Part shown: piece by piece, positions 1 to 12,300 of the stretch
Numbering within the stretch: position 1 is the stretch's first letter
Layout of the letters: each line of letters opens with the position of its first letter
NCBI GenBank assembly: GCA_015146655.1
Contig: VKHL01000243.1
Span: 1-27,879 of the forward strand
Origin: Ochromonas danica
Taxonomy: Eukaryota; Sar; Chrysophyceae; Chromulinales; Chromulinaceae
Reading direction: 5' to 3'
DNA: 27,879 nucleotides
Notes under the pieces: model-generated
What the model was told of the DNA's origin: nothing
The model's database searches: none
Seen by the model: only the letters and a program-made list of their open reading frames with translations
Position numbers and translations under genes: made by a program

Positions 1-1337
1 ACGAACTTCTGCGTGCTATTGGCGTCAGCAAGTTCGATGAAGGACTATCTTTGCCACTCATTAGTTCAGCGACAAAACCAAGAGCAGATGAGGTTGTTGG
101 TTCACCAGGTGGAGCTGGCCGGCGAGAAGGTGGAGCAGGAGCAGGGGGACTAGTAGGGCAAGTAGCTCTTCCTCGCAGTCAGCACCCCGTCGATACATAT
201 CAATCAGCAGGTAATCATGCAAAACAAGCCATGATTCTTCGCATGGAGCATCTGTTGGATGAGATTCAAAGTCAGCTCTCTGCGCGTCTGCCTGCTGATG
301 CTCCAGTGCTGTCTTTACTCGCAACTCCAGCAGAGGAAGTGGAAGGAAAGGTGCGCTTGCCCACTAAGCCTGTGGTCATTGGGGATGCAGTACCTGTACC
401 TTCCTCCTGTCCTGAGACAGTAGAACAGCTTTTGGAGGCTGGCCTAGCGCATCACAACCTCGGCGCTTTCGAGGAGGCGCTCAAATGTCTGGAAGCTGCT
501 CGAGTGCAACTCACCGAAATCTTGCTGCAAATTCAAACACAGAAAGATACTGTGACATCCTCAAATCATCCGGAATTGATGAATGAAACAACAAGCAATG
601 GCGAAGCTGTTGGCACACCGAAGATTCATGGTACCCCTTCTCATCATCTGCGGAGGGCCACAGAAGTCTCTCCAGAGGTGGCCAACGAGCATTTCTTCGA
701 TGCACAGATGTATGTGCTGCTATGTAAGGGTAATGTTTATCAGAGCTGCGGAGATGATGAGCAGGCTCTATTGCTCTATATTGAAGGCTGGGCCAAAGCT
801 CGTGCTAAAGGCGATCGAGACTGGGAAGTCATCTGTGTGAATAGCGCGGGTATGCTGGCTTATTTCAACCTTCGCTACGATGTGGCACTGCTTTGCTTTG
901 ATGCTGTTTTCACTTTCCGTGACGAGGTAAGTTATATAGTATATATATAACTTTCGTTGACTGATTACTGTCATTTGGTACAGGCTTATGGCGCAGACAG
1001 TGCCGATACCGCGACAGCTATGAACAACGAAGGTTGTGCTCTCTACTGCCTAGCCAAGCGTGGAGAAGCTCGCTTGCGGTTTGAAAAGGCGTGGCATGTC
1101 ATGACTGCCGCTTTGGGCCATCGCTCGCCTCGAGCAGTGACTGTCTGGAAGAATCTCGAGAAAGCGCGACGGGCACATGCTCCTCTGCAAAGCAAGAAAG
1201 ACTTACGAGACACTCTGGCATTGCGAGAAGATGCTGGACGACTCATTCTGGGAGGAACATTCACCATAGCCGCTCTCCCGCCTCCCGAGGTCTCCAAGAA
1301 AAAGAAAACAGGAGGCAAGAAGAAGAAGAAGAAATAA
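1..1337 (+). CDS. TPR-repeat protein, 5' end missing
   Basis: The gene is cut by the left window edge. Reading is open from base 3 and continues through a phase-0 intron at 927-983 (57 nt, GTAAGT donor, TACAG acceptor) to TAA at 1335-1337, giving at least 425 residues. The middle and end hold helical pairs of tetratricopeptide type: a 'LLEAGLAHHNLGAFEEALKCLEAA' region near 424-510, 'GNVYQSCGDDEQALLLYIEGW' near 729-792, and after the intron 'NNEGCALYCLAKRGEARLRFEKAW' near 1023-1100. The last looks like the TPRs of kinesin light chain and NPHP3-type proteins. The protein ends in a lysine-rich tail (KKKKTGGKKKKKK). The N-terminal visible part is Gly/Ala-rich and not conserved-looking. TPR domains bind protein partners; I cannot say which. 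No catalytic motif or targeting signal is visible because the start is absent. Confidence 0.85.
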
Positions 1338-1445
1338 CAAAATCACCTCACTACCACCAACATAAACATACTCGAATATATAACAAGGATTATACCAACG
1401 ATAACTATTTGCCCTCACCCACCTCCTCTTATCTAGTGCTTCTTG

Positions 1446-2543
1446 TCAGTGCTTGTCTGCTCCATCGCGGTTGAGAAGAGCCTGGAAGACGACAGAGAAG
1501 AGCATGCCTTGCAGTCCATTGGCCAGGAGTTTGGTCTTGAGACCGCGACCCAGCAGCCCCACCACTCCCTCCTTATCCACAATATCTCGCGTGATCTCGA
1601 GATAGCCCCTGGCCTTGCCCGTGAGAGGATCGAGTGCTGTCTGTCGAGAGGTTTTAAGGACGCGCAAAGCATTCGTGCAGAGGTCCGAGGTGGACGTGGC
1701 ACAGAGACCGATGACAGCTGATCGGCCAATCTGTGCAATGCCTCTATCCACCACTACCCAAGGCAACAAGAAGTGTTGGATGTCTTCTGCAGTAGTGAGA
1801 TTACTGGAGAGGTAGTTGAAGACGAGGAACCAGGGGTAGTGCCCGGCAAAGGTGGCAGCCGAAGAGGCCAGAGCGCCATTGAATAACACCGAAATCCCTT
1901 CAGATGGCAGACGATTGGCCAACAAGTTCTCTAATCCAGAGGAACCAGACACTTGCAAAGTGGTCTTAGCATTGTCAACAGGTGTTAAACCAATTCTCCA
2001 GAGGCCTGCTAGTAGACTGCCTAGTCCTGTCTGCAGGAACAGCGGCACGTCTGTCATCTCCTGCTGCAAAGAGGCAATCAAGGCCAAGGCCAGGGCATTG
2101 GCTGCTGTATCTCCAAAGCGTGACAACGGTCCCTGCACCAGAGCAAAGCTGACCCCGCGGTAGAGTCTAGGCAGACCTCCTTCCTTGTAGAGTGTGGAGA
2201 GAGCCTCTGAGAGACTTCCGCCATAGCGATATTGATAGTTGACAGCTGTGCGCAGCCACATTAATGTGAGCACTTGCAAGGCTGCAGCAGAGGCTCCAGC
2301 CATGCCTCCACTGAGGGCCTTCTCGGAGGCTTGCGTGGCCACAGCCGCCCAGTCAATGGCCTGCAAACTGCCTGCAGCCTGCTGCCTTCTGCTTGATCGG
2401 GTCAACAGAGGAAGGGAGCAACTGTGAAAGCCATTACCGCCGTCCAATCGCAAGATGATCAACAAGAGCCATAACAAGAGACTTGTCCAATGCATCCCCA
2501 TCTTCATCCTTCTTCTTCTCATCGCTGTTGTCATTGTTGTCAT
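1446..2543 (-). CDS. SLC25-like carrier with plastid-type presequence
   Basis: Intronless, 365 residues, with three tandem membrane-pair repeats like the mitochondrial carrier family (about 300 residues after the leader). The second repeat has the clearest family signature, PVDNAK, within 'GLTPVDNAKTTLQV'. The matching sites in repeats 1 (TLMWLRTAVNYQYR) and 3 (SDLCTNALRVLKT) have lost the proline, so the gate is degenerate and the substrate cannot be read. The start region has several in-frame ATGs; those closest to the hydrophobic stretch (LLLWLLLIILRL) give a normal signal peptide, ending DGGNG before FHSCSLPLLTRSSRRQQ. A Phe after the cleavage site plus a Ser/Arg-rich stretch is the plastid presequence pattern of secondary red-plastid algae, so a plastid-membrane location is inferred. 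It lies tail to tail with the TPR gene, 108 bp apart. Confidence 0.8.
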   Translation of the reverse strand: MTTMTTAMRRRRMKMGMHWTSLLLWLLLIILRLDGGNGFHSCSLPLLTRSSRRQQAAGSLQAIDWAAVATQASEKALSGGMAGASAAALQVLTLMWLRTAVNYQYRYGGSLSEALSTLYKEGGLPRLYRGVSFALVQGPLSRFGDTAANALALALIASLQQEMTDVPLFLQTGLGSLLAGLWRIGLTPVDNAKTTLQVSGSSGLENLLANRLPSEGISVLFNGALASSAATFAGHYPWFLVFNYLSSNLTTAEDIQHFLLPWVVVDRGIAQIGRSAVIGLCATSTSDLCTNALRVLKTSRQTALDPLTGKARGYLEITRDIVDKEGVVGLLGRGLKTKLLANGLQGMLFSVVFQALLNRDGADKH

Positions 2544-2649
2544 CAGAGTGAGGTGGCAATAGTCTTTTGTGTAATTCCATTACTTTAATCTGGAGTGAAA
2601 TACACAACTACAGTATACGGAAGACCATTATAGTCTATAGCACTATTAA

Positions 2650-2676
2650 CCAATAGCAATGCATTTTTACCAATAG
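2650..2676. promoter_or_regulatory. Paired CCAATAG boxes before carrier gene
   Basis: The heptamer CCAATAG occurs at 2650-2656 and again at 2670-2676, each preceded by AC and spaced 20 bp. They lie 107-133 bp upstream of the carrier start, where CCAAT-type elements usually act, but are read on the strand opposite to the gene. CCAAT boxes can work in either orientation. That they act here is inference only. Confidence 0.25.
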
Positions 2677-2778
2677 ATAATAACTAGCCATGCATTGATC
2701 TTACACAGTCTACCACAAAGCGTACTAACATGAAGCATAAATAAGTTCATCACAAGTTACAATCTCCTCGTCTCAGTA

Positions 2779-2844
2779 CAGTAGCTCAACAGTAGCTCAA
2801 CAGTAGCTCAACAGCAGCTCAACAGCAGCTCAACAGCAACTGTG
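2779..2844. repeat. 11-bp minisatellite, five to six units
   Basis: Units CAGTAGCTCAA at 2779-2789, 2790-2800 and 2801-2811 are followed by CAGCAGCTCAA at 2812-2822 and 2823-2833. A decayed sixth unit (CAGCAACTGTG) ends at 2844. The single T/C difference splits the array into two homogeneous blocks, a sign of recent unit duplication. Confidence 0.85.
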
Positions 2845-3258
2845 CAGCAGCTCTACATGTAGTAGCTGTAAAGTACTATAATCCAATCTAGCTGTTGGGC
2901 TGTTGTTTCGTCACTAAAGAGACCATTTTGATAGACAACTACTCATGACATTCTTCAATAATGATCTGTCTGATATTATTATTACACTATAGACACTCTA
3001 CACTATATCATATCCATATCTACTATACAGTATATAGTACTAGTATATAGTACTACTAGTAGTATATAGTATACAGTATGTAGCTAGCTAGCTAGCTAAC
3101 TACTGTACCATAACTGTATACTCTATATACAATACTGTAGTATATACCATACCATATGTACAATACTACTACCCCCTCCCAAGACTACTCTGCTGCTATG
3201 TAGGGGTAGTGTATGTGTTTACACTGTGCGCACTGTGTGTGTCTCTCTGTCTACAATA

Positions 3259-3310
3259 CAGCACTACACTACACTACACTGCACTACACTACATTGCACT
3301 ACACTGCTAC
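3259..3310. repeat. CACTA-type short tandem repeat
   Basis: An imperfect run of CACTA pentamers, interrupted by CACTG and CATTG variants, lies just downstream of the giant gene's stop codon, so probably within its 3' untranslated region. It is simple sequence, not the terminus of a CACTA transposon: no inverted partner was seen. Confidence 0.6.
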
Positions 3311-3376
3311 CCCTCCATCATCTCCTTCTTCATCTCCTCTATCATCATCTTCATCATAACGCTGACTACACCTCTC

Positions 3377-6300
3377 TTAGCTGTGCTGACTAGAGCGACT
3401 CCTCCTCCTACTACTACTGCTGCCACTACTACCACCAGTCTGACTGACACTATGACTTCCACTAACGCTGCTGCGGTAGCTCTCTAGAGAGTGTGAGTAG
3501 TGGCTAGCTGACTCTTCCTCCTCCTCCTCCTCCTCATCGCTATCAAGGAGGTGGGAGGAGGAGGAGGTGGAGGAGGAGGAGGAGGAGGGAGGGTAGTCCT
3601 TCTCTTCTTTTACCCACCTACTGCTGCTATTACTAGTGTAACTAGTGTGGCTAGCACTGCTGTAGCTGTGGTCATCATAATCCAAATAGCTGCTAGCCAG
3701 AGACTGCTCCTCCTCCTCCTCCTGCTGCTCATCTCTCTGGGTAGCAGAGGATCTGCGAAGATGATCTCTTCTTCCACGCTGGGAGTAGAAGGAAGACAAA
3801 CTACCCTCACTACCCTCCTCCTCCTGCCCCCAGTCATCATCATACCCCTCCTCCTCCTCCTCCTCCTCCTGCTTCTTCTTCTTGTGGTAGTCTCTGTCTC
3901 TTCTACCGCTGTAGATGCCCGAGTCTTCTGAGCGAGCGCGTCTCAAAGTGCGCACTGCCGAGTAGATGGTAGACAGTGTGCGCTGTGTGGCCAGAGTGCT
4001 ACCATCCTCCTCCTCCTCCTCCTCCTCCTCTTCATCCAGGCCTTCGCTATCCTGCGGGTAGGGTAGGAGGAGGAGGTGGTCGATGGGCGGGATAGTGGAG
4101 GAACGAGTGGTAGCTGTGCTCTGTGTGTAGTCTTCACTGTGGTAGGTGGAGGAGGAGGAGTAGGTGCGGGCAGAGGAAGGCTGACTACCTTCCCCAGCAC
4201 TACCTAGACTAGCACTACTGCTACCGGGCACCTCTTTGTAGCCTCTACTTCGTAATAAGGCAGTGGCAGCAGAGCCCTGCAGAATGGCACTACCCTCCTC
4301 CTCCTCCTCCTCCTTCTCCTGCTGCTTAGTGAGTGATGAGGTAGCCTCTGCAGCGGGTTGCTTTTCTTCTTCTTCTCGCTTCGAATCCTCTTTGACAACA
4401 GAGATAGCAGAGTGACTGCTAGCAACCTCCTCCTCCTCCTCCTCCTCCAGCATATCCTCCTCCTCCTCCTCCTCCTCTATGTCTAGACTGAGGCTAGTAG
4501 CTGTTGTTGTGGTAGTAGTGCTACTAGCACTGTCCATGAAGAATACATCAGACAGAGATACCTCATCCTCCATAGTACTACCCTCCTCCTCCTCCATCTG
4601 CTCCTCCTCCTCCTCCTCCTCCATCTGCTCTTGTTCATCTACCACAAGCGAAGACTTCTTGCTTCTCTGTCTAGCAGACCACGACCTCAACGCCTTCTCT
4701 CTCATCTGCACGTCATCAAATCGCTTCAATTGCGATTGTAATCGTCTTCTCTCATTGCGAGCTAGTCGCTGTCGATCTCGTCGTTGTTGCTGTTCGATCT
4801 TCTCGATCTTCTTCTCATTCAGATCGACGGTTGACTTGTAATGGGTAGCTAACGACTGATAAGTGCGTATCTCTTCAAGTTGTTGTAGGCGGTAGTGATC
4901 AGTTAGTAATGCTAATAATGCGATTTGTAAAGAATCGTTCGATAAGTCATGAGGAATACGATCTACCCCTTGATACACTGGCAACAGTGAGGAGGAGGAG
5001 GAGGAGGAGGGGATGGTATAGGAGGTGTTATTCTGTGTAAACCACTGCACCAAGTGAGCTAGATGTGCGGGACTGCTATGATAGTTGTTGTTGTAGTAAT
5101 GCGGTAGATAGACCAAGACGTAGGCCTGACCTCGTCGATCCAATTGGAACTCTTCCAGTCGATCTCGTCCTCGATTGTCTGCGATGTAGCCATCATCTTC
5201 GATTGTTAAGTCAGGATGTAATTCAAACAATCCTTTACTTGTTGGTAATACTATCAGACCTCCTCCACCACCTCCTCCTCCTCCTCCACCTAGTTTAGAT
5301 GTTGATCGTAGGCGATGGTAGAGGTTAAACACAGTCTCTCTTCGACTAACGACTAGCTTCTTGATATACCCCACTGGCATCACTTTGATGTAGACTACCA
5401 TGTAGCTCTCCACTGAGTTACGATAGGCTCGAATAGCTTTCAAAGTAGTGAGAACGGTGTGACAAGTAGGTCGATGCGGACTACCACTACCACCACCTCC
5501 TCCTCCTCCTGCTACCTCTCCCTCTACCTCAGTAGTGTTGGTGGACACTGAGGCAGTGGTAGTGGTAGCAGTCGAAGAGTCATCATCCTTATCAAGCAGA
5601 GGAGAGGTAGTAGTGTGTTGCTGCTTCTTTCTGACGTGGTAGATCTTGGCCTGCTTGTCTTTCTCTTTCTCTACCTCTTCATCGTAGGCGAACTCTCCGG
5701 GCATGTAGCTCATACCATTGTCATGCTTAGGTAGCATGTAGCACCTGGGACAACCTGGTAGTCCTATACTACAAACTAGACATCTACCACGACTTGCAGC
5801 GGAAGGATCCCATTTGAAAGGATTGACTTTCCTTGCTACCCCTCCTCCTCCTCCTCCTTTGCGTCGACCACTACCTTGTTGTTGTTGTAAGATATGAGCA
5901 TTGACCATAGTCTTCTTAAATAGACTGTAATTAGTAAAGATGGGATGTATAAATCGACTCTCATCTTCAATGTTACCTCGAAAACGGACTTTGAATCCAA
6001 AGAAAGCTGGATGGACTACCATTTGTCGATCATATTCCTCTGCTACCTCACGGTATTTCTGTCGTACGATACCAAAGCCAATAGGTGTAATAGGGAAGTT
6101 AAACCAATGTTGTGCACGATGAATGATGGAGGAGGAGGAGGAGGTGGTGGTGGAGGAGGAGGAGGGTGATGGACTACTACTGCTACCACCTCCTCCTCCT
6201 CCTTCCCAATACGATGCTGGCTTACGAGAGATATGATAGACATTGACCGACAAGTCAATGTCAACTGTAAGGATAGCTCCTGTTCCACCTCCTCCGTACT

Positions 6301-9300
6301 CCTGTGCTACCTCAAACCCAACGAACACATTGCGTTGACTCTGCATTACCTCTTCTTTACAATGGCCTGCTACGATATCTTCATATGCTAGACAAGCCTT
6401 CGCAACAATCAATTGACCTCCTGTATTGGCATCGCGTACATCAAACACTAACATTTGACCAGTTCGTAACACGAAACTAGACCATTTGAAACAATCTGTT
6501 ACATTGTCATACGATAGCGTTAGATCCTCTTTACTAGGCGGTAGTGGACCATGTATGTTAATGACCTTGATAACTGGTGTTTCAGCATACCAGTTACCAT
6601 ATGGCTTACAAGCCGTTAGGAATGGTTTTAAGGGTAGCACTGTTAAGTTAAGCATGGACAAGTCAAGGCCCACGATACCCTTTATTGTGAACTTAGCTCG
6701 TAAGGGAACTTTTACCTCTTGATTGTTATTACGTAGAATAGTTTCAAATCGAAAGAGTTTCTTCTTGTTATTGTTGGTAGTTGACACTGTGTTGTCATCT
6801 CCTCCTCCTCCTCCTCCTACTCCTGTTCCTCCTCCTCCTCCTGCTAATGCTGATGATGATTGATTCATTGTCCACGAGTCCATGGTAAGGTTAGGTTGAC
6901 TACTGAGGATAACTCCCTGTCGCTTTTTAAACACTTCCCTACCACCACTACCACCACCTCCTCCTCCACCACCTCCACCACCTCCACCACCTGAGCCTCT
7001 ACCCACAGGGTGGTGGTGGAGGATGGTATCCATCATTTGACCTCCTCCTCCTCCTAGTTGACGGTTCAACACTCTTCTCATTCCTGTGGCAAGTTGTTCT
7101 TCAACAGCTTTGACAGCGAGAAGAAAGATCAACTTCTCCTTCTCCTTCTCCTTGTTACCCTTGTTGTTGATGTTGATGTTACCCTTGTCATTGATGTTGA
7201 TGTTACCCTTGTTGTTGATGTTGTTGATGTTAGTCCTCAATGACCATGTCAGAGATAGAGACATCATCTCAGTCATCATCTTGTTGTTATTAATAGCATC
7301 ACTATTGTCATTGTGATAGTCAATGTGATAGTCATTATCATAGTTGTTATTGTTGTGGTGGTGGTGGTGGTGAGGGAGGTAGTCTCCTCCAGTGCTACCA
7401 ACAGCTTCTGCCGCAACAAAGCTAGCTACCACACTATGTAACAGATGGCTAACCCAGTGAGCTGCTGTCCACAAGACTATTCGATCATAACCAGTGAAGG
7501 AGGAGGAGGAGGGGGGTTTGTATGGTATCATGTTGTCGTTCTCTTCGTTATTGAAGGAAGAGTCAAAGGTAACCTCACTGCGGGGGGTAGCACACCCCTC
7601 CTCCTCCTCCTCCTCGCCCTCTGTGATCGATGGAGGATAATCATGAGAGGACTGCGAAGCCCACGAGACTCTATGTGGGCTATTGCTATTGATATTACCT
7701 CCTCCTCCTCCTGCTCCTCCCTCGTGGCCGCTGAAGATGGTAGTTGGGTAATGATTGCTGTCTGCAAACGAAGTGACGCTGTTTTGTGTCGAATCGCCTC
7801 CTCGAGAAGTCTTAGGCCTGTCGAAGGTACTCGTGCTGTCAGCCCCAGTAGAGGTGTAGGTAGAGTAGGTAGAGTAGGTAGAGTAGGTAGCAGAGGTAGC
7901 AGAGGTGGAGTAGGTGACATTGTCATCATCATTGCCATATGTATTAGATGGATAAGAAGAAGAGAACGAAGAAGAAGAAGAAGAAGATCGAGCAGAACCC
8001 AAAGGAAATGGATCTTCTTCTTCATCGTCTCTGCTGTCGACATCAACATCATCATGTTGTAGCTGCTGTCGTTGTCGTTGTTGTTGTTGTTGTTGGAAAG
8101 ACGTCAAAGAGGCGAAGGTAGAGGAGGCAGAAGCAATTGAAGTGTTAGTTGACGAATAGTCATCAATGTTGTCTTGCAGCATCTGCTTCATCTTCATCTT
8201 CTCTCGTTTATTGTATGGCACTATCTTATACCTTTCCTTCACACCGACAGGTGACATGGAAGTTAGCACAGCAGCAGTAGCAGGAGAGCTACCTTTCTCC
8301 TCCTCCTCCGCCTCGGGGTAGTCTTCACTTTCGAACTTGGACATTAGTCGCAAGACCATCTCCATGCTACCACTACTTCCCTGGCCATTCTTCTTGGCCA
8401 ATGATCGTTTAATGATCAAGCGACCATCAACAGCTTCCATGAGAAGCAGATCGGAAATGTTGATAATCGCTTGGCCTATTAGCACTGAAGCTGAAGTGAC
8501 TGCCAGAGTGATAGAGAAGCGATTATGACAATGGATCACATAATGAATCTCCCGCCATGTAGCACTGCTTCCAGCATAGGGCAGGGATGGAGAAGAGTAC
8601 GTCTGCCCTACATAAGACAAGGTGAAACTTGGCGAGTTTTTGCCAAAGCGATGAACAGAAGGCAAATCATGAAGGTAAAGCTCTTCTACCATGAATGGAT
8701 GTCCTTCTTTCAATCTCTTGGGAATAGCAAACATGTGTCGATCAGAAGAAGAGTCAGTAACAAGTGTTTGATGACGATTCTGTTGTTGTGGACTACCTCT
8801 GACTCCTCCATCATCCCCAGCACTCTTGATCTTGTGCTTGCTGTTGTTCTTCTCAGAGGAAAGAAGCTCAAAGGCTAGGCTGAACTTCGCTATAGGAGTG
8901 ACTCCAAAGACAATATCTCCAAACAAGGTGACCATTTCAATTCCATCTCCATCTTCTTCTTCTTCCTCTCCTTGTGGCACTTGTTGATGACCAGCAACAC
9001 GATGAGTAGGAGAAGTGGTAGCCATGTTGCTGGTAGTGATGGCCGCTGCATCAAGAAATCTTGAAGCAAAGAGAGTCGCAGAGCCGATGCGATCTTGATA
9101 CTTCAACACAATCTTCCTGTTGCCATCCTGTCCAATGAAAGTCTCATCATCTTGTTCTTCTACTTCTTGTTCTTGTTCTTCCTCCTGTTCTAGACGAGGG
9201 TGAAGCTTAAACAAAGTGATCGTAAGAGACTTGGAAGGAGAATTCAATACAATACTAGGCCAATGACTGGTATTGATGACCACAGATCCAGAGACATTCC

Positions 9301-12300
9301 TAGCCAAAGGCTGGTACTCCAAATAGTCGTTAGAAGTGACAACAACAGCGATTTTGGGATAAAAGACAGAGAGGTCAGTAATAGACAGTAGATGTAATTG
9401 AATCTCTCCTTGTTGGTTATTGCTTTGGCTATCATCAGCTAGATGACGTATTGATACTGGGAGATGGAAACGATTTCTTGCCAATAGATTTGATATGCTC
9501 TGCTTTGAAGAAGTGGAAGATAGCAACAATCGACAGCGTAATCTACCCACTACTTTCCGTTGTCTGCGATGGACAAGATCACTAAAGATATCAATACAAC
9601 CATGTGCTGAACGACGTGATTGCAACAGATCCGCTGCAGTCCATGCGACTTCTCCTACGATCCCTCGACCCATTTGCCGACTTTGTAATTGAATAAACAA
9701 TTCGACATTGTGGTCGAAGATATCAAGACTGCATAGTAACATGTTCCAGAAGTATCGACTTTGTTGCTTTTCACTACATGCAAAGCTATGCTGTTGGTTT
9801 AACACATGATTCCCTCGACTTCTTACAGAGACTATTAGTCGTAAGGTATGAGTTGGTAGGGAATGAAGACTGTGTTTATCATCGTCCATTATTATCTGCA
9901 CAATAGCTATGGACATAGGTAATGTGACGAGATAAGGCAGTTTGGGGCGAAATGGATGGGGAAGTTGTTTAGGGGAAGCAGCAGGCAAGGAAGAGCCCAA
10001 CGGCAAACTACGCCGCGACTGAGAAGTTTCGTCAACAATGATGCTAGTGGAGGTATTGAAATGCCCTTGCCCATCACTTTTCAAAGAGATATCTGTCTCT
10101 TGCAGTGCTTCATCGACCACTTGCAAGGTCAACACAATCGTTCCACGCTTGTCGACATGAAGCATATCCGTGCAATAGGTTTCAATCGTTGCTTTCAATG
10201 ATACCATGTTATTGCCATCACGATTGAGCCGCAATACGTCTTGAAGTGATATTATCGAATAACCAAGTAGCTGAGCATTCGACAGCACATCAACACGCAA
10301 CGCTTTGCAACTACTGGGCACAGAGGTTGGTCCAGTTTGATCGGTCTCTAGTGCTTTAAACTTCCATTCTTGTGTCCTTGGAAATACCCACGTGGCCAAA
10401 GAGGACGGAGAGGGAAGAGTGCAGAGGTCAGACTCATTACGAAAGCCGTCGTACAAGAAAGCGACTCTGATCGAATTGGAAATACCATCCCCTTGACCCA
10501 CAACATCTCGAACAATGCATTTCACTATGAACAAACTTACTCCTTTCAGATCAGGTAGTATCTCATTCTCTTCAAAGATCGCCTCTTCATGACTGGGCGG
10601 CACTTTGGCAGGAGATGGAAAGGCACTCTTCTGATGAGAATGAAGACACGACAGAGCTACATCTCCTCGATACTCTCCTTCACTGTTAACAAACGAGTTG
10701 CATAAGTCCACGACTTCAGTCGTTGTGAAGACAAATCTCTCAATCTGCTCATAGGACATTTCACACCATCCTATTGTCTCATTGTTTGACTTGATGACCA
10801 GGCGGATATTCGCTGGCATTTGACGAGCAAATTGAAACAAATCAATCACAGGCCATTCCACCAAATCCCAAGAATATCGATCTCCTGCTTCACGTGCTAC
10901 TGTCGTACTCATTGAGAATAGTTTGTCAATAGAGACAAATACTCGAAGAGAGTTTGAAAATAGCTTGTAGACAGCGGGGATATTGCATACGGAGAGATTG
11001 AGAAGGCGAAGACTCCCCAAATACTTTGCTTCATCTTGACTGGGATCATAGACTTCTTCAAATCCAGGAAGAGAAGGAGAGAAAGGAGTGCATTTCATTA
11101 TAGGAAAGGCTTCGAATTGAATGGTTAAATAGCCCATTCTGACACAATCTTCTTCATTCCCTCTCCTGGAAGAGAGAAGAACGCCATGATATTGACTCTC
11201 CCAACGACCTTCGTCAGCCCCAGCCAGTGAATAACTTGTGCTTTGACAGGAACGACTAGTAGCAATAGCCCACTGCCAATCTTCGATATCCAGCGCTGCT
11301 TCTCCAGCACGGCAGGAGGTGATCTCAATGCTGATTGTCCATTCATCTGTGCATGCAGTCGCTGGAAGAACCAAGGAGAGGTCTTTCCATTCTATTCGGC
11401 CATTGGAAGGATTGCCCTCATTGGCTAATTGATTGACAATTGCCCCTTCGAATGAAAAGGTTAAGTCATGAGTTTTGATGACCAGCAGTGCAGTCATCAA
11501 GAAGGCGCTGTCATGCCAGTCCTTATCATTCAACAGTTCGTCCAACATGATCAAGTCATAAGCAATCGCACGCTTGATCGATAAGAAGAATGGCGTTGCC
11601 AACAGCTCCTTAGCGGGAGGAATATTTGTTAAAACCATTCCTTCCCGTCGACTTCGCGTAGCCGTCACCACATCAGGCACTTTCTCCGCGACTAAAGTCT
11701 TTCCATTCTCTTTGCTGCTAATGGGACCGAGTATTGAAGAAGAGCCATCAAGATAGGGTTGTTTCCGATAGGCCATTCTCAAGCGAACATGGCCCATCAG
11801 AGTGCGCTCGTCATAAAACACACTCTCTTGCGAGAGAATGGATCGGTCTTGGCCGTTCGAAGGCGGTGATCGAGTGAGAACTTTTCCCAAGTCATAAGTA
11901 CACGATCCTATCTCGCGGTTGTTGCTGTCGTATAAGCGCAGATGGAGGGAAGGCCAGAGAGAAGGGGCCAACGGCGAGTTGTCAGCAGTAGCAGGAAGGA
12001 TATGAGAGGATGGGAGAGGCAAAGTTATCGAGAGTGGACCACTGTGATAGCGCTGCCCTTGTTCCTCCTTCAACTGTGGGCAGTCAAATAGTTTGGATCA
12101 TTCAGTGTCAACACAGAGTCAAAGAGGTTACAAAGCTCACCTGTAACGCAGTAACGAGTCGGTCACAAACCAATTGAACGTTGACAATCCCTTCCGAAAA
12201 GAATCGTTTGGCTCTGGAAGATCCTTGCAATGCAAACACAATGTGCTCCACATCTACAACCCATTCATATGATTCCATCATACTTACTAAGGAATCAGCA

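Larger units (their letters stand above)
2544..3376. other. AT-rich spacer without a gene
   Basis: This 833-bp spacer lies between two genes on the minus strand. It should hold the 3' untranslated part of the giant gene (right side) and the promoter of the carrier gene (left side). It contains an 11-bp minisatellite, self-complementary AT-rich sequence including a 12-bp palindrome (ACTACTAGTAGT, 3052-3063) and a TAGC run (3081-3098), and a CACTA-type run. No convincing reading frame or RNA gene was seen. Confidence 0.6.
3499..8100 (-). repeat. Triplet-repeat-rich coding region in giant gene
   Basis: On the sense strand there are many (GGA/GAG)n runs, with shorter AGT, AAC and CAC runs. They encode long Glu, Gly, Ser, Asn and His tracts. 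Examples are poly-Glu at about 4010-4040, 4424-4480 and 4570-4630, poly-Gly at about 3550-3590 on the shadow frame and 6950-6990 in the true frame, and poly-His at 7352-7372. The true frame stays open throughout, so the runs have grown in whole codons. Low-complexity density is far higher here than in exons 2 and 3. Confidence 0.85.

Noticed and set aside
2990-3140. AT-rich self-complementary block considered as a small transposon end
   Set aside because: There is no pair of matching terminal repeats and no target-site duplication; the palindromes are simple TAGTA and TAGC runs.
3209-3487. 92-codon open frame on the plus strand
   Set aside because: It is made of CACTA repeats and antisense of the giant gene's end; no protein-like composition.
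3551-3931. Open frame on the plus strand rich in Gly, Leu and Val
   Set aside because: It is the antisense of the triplet-repeat part of the giant gene; CTC and TCC runs keep all frames open. The same holds for 4479-4841 and 5065-5298 on the plus strand.
7445-8062. 205-codon open frame on the plus strand, and a 175-codon frame on the minus strand at 7528-8055
   Set aside because: Both are shadows of the giant gene in repeat-rich sequence, with unnatural Arg/Ser or Leu/Thr composition and no recognisable domain.
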